Assembly (NCBI GenBank): GCA_001275005.1
Contig: JWZX01002044.1
Coordinates: forward strand, 1 to 18,445
Source of the DNA: Chrysochromulina tobinii
Lineage: Eukaryota > Haptophyta > Prymnesiales > Chrysochromulinaceae
DNA length: 18,445 nucleotides
Direction of reading: 5' to 3'
Shown here: in pieces, positions 1 to 7,362 of the stretch
How the letters are laid out: the number at the start of each line of letters is the position of its first letter
Numbering within the stretch: position 1 is the first letter of the stretch
The notes under the pieces: generated by a model
Told to the model about the DNA's origin: nothing
The model's input: the letters and a program-made list of their open reading frames with translations, nothing else
Database searches by the model: none
Program-made: the position numbers and the translations under genes

Positions 1-602
1 AGCGCGAGGTGAAAGAAGTAGGTGGCAGCACTCAAGCCACCAAGCCAAGAGGAGAGCAGCAGTTGGGCCCATGCACGCGGCCGGGTGAGGAACCAGGCCA
101 GCAGTACGAACATGGCACCCACGTCATAGATGCGGCGTGGATGCATGGCGAGGTACACGGCAATCTCGAGCAAGACGCGGCGGCACGCCGCCAAGCGAGG
201 ATCAGAGGCAGGCCGGCCACCATACGTGAAGCACTGCGGCGCTGGGGCAAGACCGTGGCCGCAGCTCGAAGCCGTAAGTACCACGGCGGCTTCAGCAGGC
301 GAATGTGGCCCAGCGGTGAAGTGGCGCTGACGAAGAGGCCAGCACGACACGCCGGCGAGCCGGCAGCGACAGTCCGATATCGCATGGTGCGGCGGAAAAC
401 CTGGCGAGGCAAACATGCCGCATTGGGGGTCGACAAAGCCAAGCGAAAAAAGGAGACTGGGTCTCCTCCGCATTAGGGGTCGACAAATTCCACAAATCCG
501 CACGACGGGGCGGGGGGAAAACCACGTCTTCGCAGGAGACGGGGGTGACAGTGGCGAAAACGTCAATAGGCGCCGCCGAAGAATTCCCGGAAGGGAAGCC
601 AT
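1..602 (-). CDS. 5' part of an unknown gene ending in a membrane-type segment, cut by the left edge
   Basis: A minus-strand frame stays open from a TGA at about 663-665 to the window edge, roughly 220 codons without a stop, the longest open frame in this stretch. The first ATG is at 600-602; later in-frame ATGs at 471-473 and near 413 are alternative starts, so the true start is uncertain. The part nearest the edge looks most protein-like: a Cys-containing stretch (SSCGHGLAPAPQCFTYGG), then LLEIAVYLAMHPRRIYDVG, then two hydrophobic segments (MFVLLAWFL and LLLSSWLGGLSAATYFF), which suggests a multi-pass membrane protein continuing outside the window. I do not recognise the family. A competing frame with an ATG at 652-654 in good Kozak context encodes a signal-peptide-like start (MVSLALFLAAFGPAS), and could be an upstream exon of the same gene. 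Confidence 0.5.
   Translation of the reverse strand, partial: MASLPGILRRRLLTFSPLSPPSPAKTWFSPRPVVRICGICRPLMRRRPSLLFSLGFVDPQCGMFASPGFPPHHAISDCRCRLAGVSCWPLRQRHFTAGPHSPAEAAVVLTASSCGHGLAPAPQCFTYGGRPASDPRLAACRRVLLEIAVYLAMHPRRIYDVGAMFVLLAWFLTRPRAWAQLLLSSWLGGLSAATYFFHLA
418..487. repeat. Direct repeat, 20 bp with one mismatch, period 50 bp
   Basis: The 20-mer at 418-437 (ccgcattgggggtcgacaaa) recurs at 468-487 with one change (g to a). The copies are separated by 30 bp containing a short inverted repeat (aggagac/gtctcct). The 50-bp period is not a multiple of three, so a unit gain or loss would shift the reading frame of the minus-strand gene that crosses it. Confidence 0.8.
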
Positions 603-697
603 AACGCGTGGACGCAGGGCCAAACGCGGCGAGAAAGAGAGCAAGAGACACCATGGCTCCACTCAACAACCAAAACACAAGCACCCACGTACCCACT

Positions 698-723
698 AAT
701 TCCCCACAGAGAATTCCCCACAG
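698..723. repeat. Short tandem repeat, aattccccacag twice
   Basis: The 12-mer aattccccacag occurs at 698-709 and 712-723, 14 bp apart. It is followed by a second small repeat, tgactaaac/tgactaaac, near 730-748. It lies just downstream of the stop at 727 and between two minus-strand genes, so it may fall in a 3' UTR or promoter. No known motif is recognised. Confidence 0.6.
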
Positions 724-726
724 TGG

Positions 727-1589
727 TTACTGACTAAACCTGACTAAACTAACAGGTACTTCCGTATAAGGGATGATTTGGCGCACTGAGCATGCACATG
801 CCCCGTGATAATCATCTAGCCGCGTATCCGTGAAGTCAGGGAGCGACTCGAGAAGGTAGGTCGGGATATCTCCCACCACCAACGGCGTGATACGCTCGAC
901 CCATCCCTCCAGAAGGGGGTCAGCAGCCTCGAGCTCGAGAGCGTGCCTGAGGGCGGCATCGGCGACGGTAGCAGCGTGAAGGGCGCGAGCAGCAGCCCCT
1001 GCGCGAGGATGATCAGGATTGGGTCGCTGCTGCAGGCTTTGGAGCTTGGTGACGCCGAAAGCAAACTCCACTGTCGCGGCGGGCGGGATATCGAGTGGGG
1101 CGGTGCCGGGCGACTGGAACATGCGGCACGAGAGAAGCGCGCGAGAAGCGGGATCTCCCAGAGGCGTGCCGGCCAGCGCTGCAAGCGTGCACCACACAAA
1201 GGCTGCGCCCGCAGAGAGAGCCCCAGCCAGATGGGCTGGAGAGCGCACGATCGAGCGCGGCGGAGGAGCAAAATCGACCGGGACCGTGAATAGCATAGCC
1301 CCCGGGGCATACTGCCCGATCATGAATGGCATGTAGAGGGCTGCTGACACAATGCGGCCGCTGAGGCGATTGATCAGGCTCATAGCCTGAGATCTCGGGG
1401 AGCCCGGTGGCAAGATGAGTCCTGCGCTCGTAAAGCCGTTGGCATGCGCCAAGATAAGAGGCTCGGCGAGTGCACAGACGAATAGGAGGATGGCAACTCC
1501 TTCTGGGTAACCTCGAATGTCCACCGTTTGATCTTCCGGCAGCTCGAGAATACTGCCGGGGGAAGAGCCAGAAGAGCCAGAAGAAGTCC
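727..1589 (-). CDS. Probable second exon: C-terminal part of the Gag-like/OTU/methyltransferase protein
   Basis: An open minus-strand frame runs from about 1668 to a TAA at 727 with no ATG in its first ~95 codons (first ATG at 1381-1383), so it is better explained as an exon than as a separate gene. A good 3' splice site (pyrimidine-rich, ending CCCTTCCCAACAG) lies immediately upstream at 1590-1591. Its phase matches a GTGAGT donor near the end of the large upstream frame, so the exon would add 286 residues plus a split Gly codon. It starts with a Gly/Ser linker (TSSGSSGSSPGS), then ILELPEDQTVDIRGYPEG, a hydrophobic stretch (VAILLFVCALAEPLILAHA), a second hydrophobic stretch (about 1200-1260) and a charged C-terminus. 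I recognise no domain. If unspliced, it could encode a 218-residue protein from the ATG at 1383. Confidence 0.5.
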
Positions 1590-1665
1590 CTGTTGGGAAG
1601 GGTGGGTGGGTATTTATCCATGAGCACCAGCGAGGCTGGAGCGGTGTCTGCCGTGAGCAGTGTTT

Positions 1666-1708
1666 GGCTCAGCAAGGGCTGAATGCCTCTGGCTCAGCAA
1701 GGGCTGAA
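1666..1708. repeat. Direct repeat, ggctcagcaagggctgaa twice, period 25 bp
   Basis: The 18-mer is present at 1666-1683 and again at 1691-1708. It lies inside the candidate intron, close to its 3' side. Confidence 0.75.
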
Positions 1709-1716
1709 ATGCATGG

Positions 1717-1732
1717 GTGATCGGCCGATCAC
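1717..1732. other. Perfect 16-bp palindrome
   Basis: gtgatcggccgatcac at 1717-1732 is identical to its reverse complement. It sits between the two repeat pairs of the candidate intron. It could be a protein-binding dyad or a cruciform-prone site; no known function is recognised. Confidence 0.5.
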
Positions 1733-1748
1733 GAGCTATGGCCCTGGC

Positions 1749-1905
1749 GGTGAGGGCTAAAAGCCACTCCCGGTGACTCTGGGGCGACACAGCATGAGTC
1801 CCGGGATCGGACGCTGTGCGCTTGGTCTTGGGCTTTGGTGAGGGCTAGAAGCCGCTCCCTAGGGCGACACAGCATGGGTCCCGGGGTCGGACGCTGTGCG
1901 CTTGG
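1749..1905. repeat. Imperfect tandem repeat, two units of 77 and 69 bp
   Basis: Unit 1 (1749-1825) and unit 2 (1837-1905) share ggtgagggcta-aagcc at the start, gcgacacagcatg-gtccc in the middle and tcggacgctgtgcgcttgg at the end. They differ by an internal indel of about 8 bp and a few substitutions. Both lie within the candidate intron. Confidence 0.8.
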
Positions 1906-1937
1906 ACGCGCGCGGCGCGGGGGGGCGACACGTGGGC

Positions 1938-4900
1938 CTATGGCGGGGCTTCACGAGTGCTAGCCTTGCTATGGCAGGCCGGTTTTTGGCGCGCGCAGCA
2001 TGGGCTGCGCGCGAACCGAAGTATAGGCTCGAGGAGCAGTTGTGACTCACCGGCGCCGGCAGAGGCTGCGGGACGGTCGAAGATGCTGGGCGATGGTTGC
2101 AAAAGCGGGTCGATGTCAGAGTCGCCGGGGCCATCGTCCCATCCTCCGTCTCCGATGAGTGCGAGGGGAGATTCAAAGACGGGAGGGCGACGACCGTCTC
2201 CTGGGCCGCGAACCTCCTGGTATCGACGCCACTTGAGACTAGAAGGCTGTGCGTCTGGAGCAAGATAATCTTTGGGGACCGGATGCCCATTGCGGAACCA
2301 GCTGGACGCGAATGCGGCTATCAGCGAGGGGTAGCTAGGCGCGGGAGAGTCGTCCTTCGACGCAGCTAGGTTAGCAAGCGCGTTGCACGTGAGCACGTGG
2401 GGAGCCCAGGAGCTGCGTGCGCGATCTCGTGCGTCCGGATCGGGGTAGTCGAGGTGGGTCGGGCGACTGCGCTGCGGTGCGATCGGCTGCGTTGGCGGGC
2501 ACAAGCGGGCGTTTCGGATTGCCAGCCGGACAAACTTGTCGCTTTGCGCTGGGTCCCCATATTGGCTGGTGTGAAATTCGAAGAGAGAGGCGAAGGTGGT
2601 GACGTCGACATAGTCATAGACGATGGTGTCAGGCTGCTCGACGATCACCACGCGCGCATGTGGGCACGAGAGGCACCACAGGACCATAGCCGCCGCCCAG
2701 AATGCCCGACAGTCGTCTATTTTGAAGGGGAGGCAGCGGTCGTCGCCGCGAAGATGCTGGAAGCAATTCGGAAAGAAATAGGCGCGCTCCCAACGCTGCA
2801 GGCCGACGATAGCGCGTACGTCCCCCTGATAGTGCGGAAAGCGATGGAGTGCGGGGCGGAGGTCGCACGAGAGAGTGCGGTGCCCCTGCGCCCGGAGGAC
2901 GGTGGTGAGGGCACCCGAGAATTCGCAGGCGACGAGGACAGTGGGCGCTTCCGCCGTGAGAAGCAGATCTCGAACGCCTTGAAGAGTCAAAGGCGGTATT
3001 GCCGGCGGTTCGTAAGGGCGCGCCTCGCCCACGTGACCCGGGGCGGCGCGACCAGAAGTGCCGTCAGCGGTGACCACCGCCACGAGGTGTCGACCTATCC
3101 ACATGCCGACTTCGAGAAGGGCGGTCGGAGCCGTCTGGCTGCAGGGCAGGATAACGCCGAGGTTGCCGAGCGTGCTGAGGTCGTCGACCGTGTGGATGTA
3201 GATCGCGACTCCGTAGCAGTCGGCTGCCACCTGAAGGAAAGCCAGATCCGTCCAGGAGGCTGGCTTGGCGATGTCTTGGCACCAGCTCCGTACCGTCTGG
3301 GTGAGCGAGTTTGAGCCGCTGCCTGGGTTATCTTCCATGCAGCGCAGAATAAGCCCTTCGAGCGTGTAGGGTTGCTTTTGGCGATCACGGAAGCGTGTGA
3401 CACGGGCACGATGGGCTGGCACCATCGCGTGCTTCACCACAGCGCGGCGAAGCTGAGGGCCGTCGATTTCGGCCCGGCCCACGAGTCCGAGCAAGTAAGC
3501 TATGGTGTTGGGGCCGCACTGGCCCTGGCCTCCACAATCGACGACGAATTTGCCCTTTGCGCTCACTGACGCCGCGAGCGTTTTGAGTGGCGACTGAAGC
3601 TCGCGCAAGTTCGTGGCGGCGAGCGAGTTTTGGCGCGCGACGGTAAGCTCTCGCAACAGGCGAGCAAGATCAGCAGTGATGGCGAGGTCTTCGGCGATGT
3701 CGCCGATGACGAGGCGAAAGTTCCGTATGACCGGTTGGTTGAGCCTGGGATACAGGCCGCCTGCAGGTGGCTCTACCTGGGGCGGCCGCTCAAAAAGCTG
3801 GTCAGCGATGAGCTCCGTCTCGTCGGTATCTGCAGGCTCGGGCGACGGCGGCCGGTACTGGAGAAGCGGGGGCGGTTCCGGCTGGTGCTGGAGCTGGGCG
3901 TGCCTCCCTCCAGCGTGGGCGATCCTCGCTGCTGGGCTCGATAGCTTGGGGTCAGGCTGCTCATGCGCAGCGAGACGGCGCTTGAGAGAGTCAAGCTCGG
4001 CTAGGACGACGGCATATGCGGCTGCGCCCCCGTCGACAGCGACGCCCGCGTCGACGGCAGGAGGTTGCTGCCCGCGTCCGCCTTGGCGCCCGCCTTGGCG
4101 CCCTCGACCGCGTTCTCCTTTGCCTCGCCCGCCGCCTTTGCCCCGGCCTTTGCCCTTGCCGGTGGGGACCTTTACGAGGCCGGCGGTCTGCTCCGGTGTG
4201 GCCGGCGTCGAGAATAGCGCTGCCATGGCATGCCGGTCAAAATTGGGGATGAGGACGTGGTTGAGGGAGCGAGCGTCTTCGTGGCCAGGCTTACCAGCCA
4301 TCGCGCAGCGGGCCATTCTGTTTCTGTCGGCGCATGCTGCGAGCAGGAAAGGCCAGCAGGGAGAGCCGGCCCCGCGAACTGGGACTTTTAGGTGCTGTGC
4401 CAGGCCCGGAATGTTCCAGCTCGACCCGCTAATGATGAGGAAGCCATTGAGAAAGCGGTGAGATTGAGCCAAGGAACCCGGGGGAAGGCCGGCCCCGTCG
4501 TCCCCAGCTCCGGAAAGATCAGCGAGCTCCGAGCCGAAAGCAAGCGAAGTTGAAGCCTCTCCCACGCGAGGTTTCTTGGCCTTCGCCTTAAGGTAACTGG
4601 TGTAGAACTCGTCGTCCAGCTTCAGCATCTCCCAGGTAGCTGTTGCGACCCTCCCCTCGTGCTGCTTAAAAGCATTAGCCAGATCACCCCGCGCCGCTCG
4701 CTTACGCGCGATCTCGGTCTCGAGCGTGGTCAGATCTTGAATCGCGGCGCTGTCCCGCGGAAACATGGGAACTTGCATGGTCCGAGCCGAGGGGTTTGGA
4801 TCGCGAATGAGGGAGGTTAGTCTCTGGCGCAGCGCCGTAAGAGCGCCCTGGAAGATGGACGCGCAAGCGGCGATATGTTCGTACTGGTCCAATAGAAGGG

Positions 4901-6767
4901 GAAGACCGGCCGCAAGCTCGAGCTTGGAGATATAGAAGTCCACAAACGCGGGCCACGTGTAGCCCGGCGAGACTGGGGCCGCCGGCAGTGCCTGGGGTAC
5001 GCCGATGGCCCCAAGAAGGACATTGACGAAACTCTTGATGCGCTTGAGGTTGCTAACCTGAACGAAATAGTTGGGCTTGGTAATGACTTCGCGCGTAGTG
5101 CAGACGTTGAGGCAGCTAAACCAGCTGCCCGCTCCGTGAGGCTGCTCGAACAAGTCCATCGAGTCGAGCTCGAAGCGGAGGAAGTGGGATAGGAGCGAGT
5201 TCGGATCTTCGCGCGAAGTAGCGGTGGCGAAAGAGTAGCCGCCGCCGGTAGCGGTAGGCTTCATCTGCGGCAGCAAGACGGGCACAGGACCCGTGGTGTC
5301 CAGCCGCAGCGAGTAGTTAAAATAGTTGAAGAGCTGCGGCCGGAGCCCGTTGATGGCGATGCAGGTAGCGTCTCGCGAGCTCGCCACATCCGCACCCTTA
5401 GGGTTGTGGTGCAGGAGGATGCGCATGGCGAGCAGGCACTCTCCGGGAACGAGGATAGAGGCGATCGCGTCGCGCTGGCCCGACTCGGAGGTGAGGTCGA
5501 AGCGTCCCAGGGCGGCCGCCACGTCCTTGAAGGCCTGCTTAGAAAGGGCAAGCCCGTCAGCATCCGCGCCTCCTCCAGGCGCACCGTTGCCTACGATGTT
5601 GTTGGCGGCGCTCGCGCCGGCTTGAGCCATGACGGCATTCTCGGCCAAGATAGCGGCCGTGACGTCGTCGACCGTGGGGCTAGCCTGAGCCAGAACCAGG
5701 TTGAGCGTGGGCCTGCGACTGGCGAGCTGAGACTCCAGCCGTTCCAAAATGTCAGCCAGTCGGGCCTCGTGTAGCTGAGCAGGTAGCATCGCCTTCTGCA
5801 AGATGCGAAGGGTGCCGACGATCTGGCTCTCGCTAACGCCGAGGTCAATTACGGCAAATGCGATAGTGGGGTAACGAGGGCGGATGTAGTAGATGCGCTC
5901 TTCCTCGACCGCCGATTTGTCATCCTCCGTGAGCCGGTAGCGTAGGCCGGCTTGCAGTTCTGCGAGAACGGAGGGCTGATCTGCCGAGTGCGACCGGAAC
6001 GCGGCAGGGAGAAGAGCGCTCACGAGCACTTGGCGCAAGGATGCGGTGAGTACGGCATCCTGCGCGGTGCTGCCGCCGCGGATCTCGGCCGCCACGATCA
6101 GAGTTGGAGCGTCCGGAGCGAGGCGAAGAGGGTTTCTGCCGACCGGGCCCAAGGCCCCGGTAAGCAGCGAGATAGCAGCCCAAGGTGCGGTTCGGGCTCT
6201 AGGGCCTGAAGCGATCTCTAGGCTCGTGACCGAGGCGGCAGCTAAGAAAGATATCTCGGTGAAGCGAACGCGGGCAGCAGCCTGAGCAGCACCTGCGCCC
6301 GGGGCCGCGAGGCCCGGCGCCAGGTTCCAATCCGCTGCAACGATGAGCAGCTGATTCGGATTCTGCAAGGAGAGCCCGGCGATCGCATCGTGGAGCTCGG
6401 ACACGGTGCCATAGACAGTGCCCGGCGGAGCCAAGCCGGACGCGCAGAGCTCGGTAAGCATACGGCTCCAGTACGCGGCGTGCAAGCGTAGCGTGAAGGG
6501 GTTGGCGCCACGCGCCGCCAGTTGATCAGCGGGTAACGGGGAAACTCGGCAACGAATGCCGAATGAGAAAAGGAGCGCGTAGGCGGGCACAGACATCTGC
6601 GCCGGAGCGGGCGGGGCAGCCACGACTGGCTGCCATGCGAGGAAAGCTCCCGTGGCAGTGACGAGCGGATGCCCAGCCGGAAGGTAGACCGGGTCCTGAT
6701 CGAAGAAGGGGTTGCCCGGAGCAGGAACTGGGACGACGACTGGGACTGCAGGAGCTTGAGCAGCCAT
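1938..6767 (-). CDS. Gag-like / OTU protease / DNA cytosine-methyltransferase-like fusion protein (mobile-element type)
   Basis: A 1609-codon frame starts at ATG 6765-6767. Residues 1-800 are Ala/Pro/Leu-rich with no recognised enzyme, resembling a Gag-like region. C804, C812, C821 and H829/H837 form a possible zinc-binding stretch, followed by a Gly/Arg/Lys-rich tract (about 870-901) suited to nucleic-acid binding. About 1077-1232 reads as an OTU cysteine protease: GQGQCGPNTIAYLL with C1084 as nucleophile, a SWTDLAFLQVAADCYGVAIY segment, and H1227 in WIGRHLVAVV. About 1275-1430 resembles phage-type DNA cytosine methylases: VLVACEFSG (E1282), SCDLRP (D1302), FPNC (C1335) in place of PPC, and VEQP (E1377) in place of VENP. 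OTU and methyltransferase domains are known in several eukaryotic mobile elements, but no reverse transcriptase or recombinase is visible, so it may be a partial element, a domesticated gene or a cellular gene. The last ~37 codons are probably intron read-through. Confidence 0.75.
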   Translation of the reverse strand: MAAQAPAVPVVVPVPAPGNPFFDQDPVYLPAGHPLVTATGAFLAWQPVVAAPPAPAQMSVPAYALLFSFGIRCRVSPLPADQLAARGANPFTLRLHAAYWSRMLTELCASGLAPPGTVYGTVSELHDAIAGLSLQNPNQLLIVAADWNLAPGLAAPGAGAAQAAARVRFTEISFLAAASVTSLEIASGPRARTAPWAAISLLTGALGPVGRNPLRLAPDAPTLIVAAEIRGGSTAQDAVLTASLRQVLVSALLPAAFRSHSADQPSVLAELQAGLRYRLTEDDKSAVEEERIYYIRPRYPTIAFAVIDLGVSESQIVGTLRILQKAMLPAQLHEARLADILERLESQLASRRPTLNLVLAQASPTVDDVTAAILAENAVMAQAGASAANNIVGNGAPGGGADADGLALSKQAFKDVAAALGRFDLTSESGQRDAIASILVPGECLLAMRILLHHNPKGADVASSRDATCIAINGLRPQLFNYFNYSLRLDTTGPVPVLLPQMKPTATGGGYSFATATSREDPNSLLSHFLRFELDSMDLFEQPHGAGSWFSCLNVCTTREVITKPNYFVQVSNLKRIKSFVNVLLGAIGVPQALPAAPVSPGYTWPAFVDFYISKLELAAGLPLLLDQYEHIAACASIFQGALTALRQRLTSLIRDPNPSARTMQVPMFPRDSAAIQDLTTLETEIARKRAARGDLANAFKQHEGRVATATWEMLKLDDEFYTSYLKAKAKKPRVGEASTSLAFGSELADLSGAGDDGAGLPPGSLAQSHRFLNGFLIISGSSWNIPGLAQHLKVPVRGAGSPCWPFLLAACADRNRMARCAMAGKPGHEDARSLNHVLIPNFDRHAMAALFSTPATPEQTAGLVKVPTGKGKGRGKGGGRGKGERGRGRQGGRQGGRGQQPPAVDAGVAVDGGAAAYAVVLAELDSLKRRLAAHEQPDPKLSSPAARIAHAGGRHAQLQHQPEPPPLLQYRPPSPEPADTDETELIADQLFERPPQVEPPAGGLYPRLNQPVIRNFRLVIGDIAEDLAITADLARLLRELTVARQNSLAATNLRELQSPLKTLAASVSAKGKFVVDCGGQGQCGPNTIAYLLGLVGRAEIDGPQLRRAVVKHAMVPAHRARVTRFRDRQKQPYTLEGLILRCMEDNPGSGSNSLTQTVRSWCQDIAKPASWTDLAFLQVAADCYGVAIYIHTVDDLSTLGNLGVILPCSQTAPTALLEVGMWIGRHLVAVVTADGTSGRAAPGHVGEARPYEPPAIPPLTLQGVRDLLLTAEAPTVLVACEFSGALTTVLRAQGHRTLSCDLRPALHRFPHYQGDVRAIVGLQRWERAYFFPNCFQHLRGDDRCLPFKIDDCRAFWAAAMVLWCLSCPHARVVIVEQPDTIVYDYVDVTTFASLFEFHTSQYGDPAQSDKFVRLAIRNARLCPPTQPIAPQRSRPTHLDYPDPDARDRARSSWAPHVLTCNALANLAASKDDSPAPSYPSLIAAFASSWFRNGHPVPKDYLAPDAQPSSLKWRRYQEVRGPGDGRRPPVFESPLALIGDGGWDDGPGDSDIDPLLQPSPSIFDRPAASAGAGESQLLLEPILRFARSPCCARQKPACHSKASTREAPP

Positions 6768-7362
6768 GTGAGCTCGTCACGATGAAGGTGCTCTAGTTGA
6801 AAATTCCCTGTTTCACCAAAAATTGCGCGCGCTAGACGGGCGCGATGGCCTGCGCGTTGGCCGGCCTTGGTCTCCGCATCGCGCGGATCGCGGAAACTCC
6901 GATCCGTTTTGCGCCGACGGAGGAAACGTCGCGCTCGGCGCGCGTATCGGCTATACCGGACGGGCCCGCCCCCCCCCCTTGGGGTGGGCGCTCCCCACCG
7001 TATCCTCCGGCTGGTGGCGGGAGCGCGCGTAGCATGCTCTGGTTCCTAACTCGCCGGGGCTACCTTCACCCCGGCCCAACCGCCCTCTTCTGTTAACTCG
7101 CCCGGCGAGAAGACAAATCTGAAGCAGAAGTAACCGTACGCGGGCGGTTAGTGCGGGGGGCGCGGCACCGATCTCTCGGCCGTCCGGAAGAATTCGGTTC
7201 AGGTTAGGGGGCAAAGATAATTTGCTTCAGATCGGGTGGGCATGACGAGCACGAACCCGACACGTATCGCTCTAATGGTCTGCTAGATCGGGCTAATCCT
7301 CGGTCCTCGCCCTCGAGCTCCGTGGTCCGGTGGACCTCACACCCAGTACGGTAAGAGGCCTG
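6768..7362. promoter_or_regulatory. Intergenic region upstream of the large fusion gene, with hairpins
   Basis: This 595-bp stretch separates the 3' end of the GT25-like gene from the start of the large fusion gene, both minus strand, so it should hold a 3' UTR and a promoter. I see no convincing gene. Visible structure includes a C-run followed by cttgggg near 6970-6985, a stem ccgggg/ccccgg near 7054-7074, a compact palindrome ctcgcc-c-ggcgag near 7098-7110, and 10-bp inverted arms atctgaagca (7117-7126) and tgcttcagat (7223-7232). No TATA box is obvious. The short overlapping frames on both strands have no protein-like features. Confidence 0.4.

Larger units (their letters stand above)
1590..2050 (-). 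other. Candidate spliceosomal intron, 461 bp, phase 1
   Basis: On the minus strand the large frame reads GCGCCG|GTGAGT at 2051/2050, a consensus 5' splice site. The 3' end reads CCCTTCCCAACAG|GG at 1590/1589. The donor leaves one base of codon 1573 and the acceptor exon supplies the other two (G + GG, Gly), so the reading frame is kept. Splicing would remove the unspliced C-terminal tail of about 37 codons and its stop at 1938. The interval holds tandem repeats and a palindrome and looks non-coding. RNA evidence is lacking. Confidence 0.55.

Noticed and set aside
9-476. Plus-strand 155-codon frame at the left edge
   Set aside because: It is antisense to the better membrane-protein frame and has Arg/Gly-rich, shadow-like composition.
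1013-1675. Minus-strand 220-codon frame overlapping the candidate second exon
   Set aside because: Its translation is rich in Arg, Ser and Pro without pattern, while the overlapping frame is phase-compatible with the splice sites and has more regular hydrophobic segments.
2397-4461. Plus-strand frames of 305 and 282 codons opposite the large fusion gene
   Set aside because: They are antisense to a frame with recognisable OTU and methylase motifs; high GC content readily gives long antisense frames, and their proteins show no motifs.
727-6767. Reverse transcriptase, integrase or tyrosine recombinase of a retroelement
   Set aside because: I looked for a YxDD-type box and for recombinase or integrase signatures in the minus-strand frames and saw none, so no full element is claimed.
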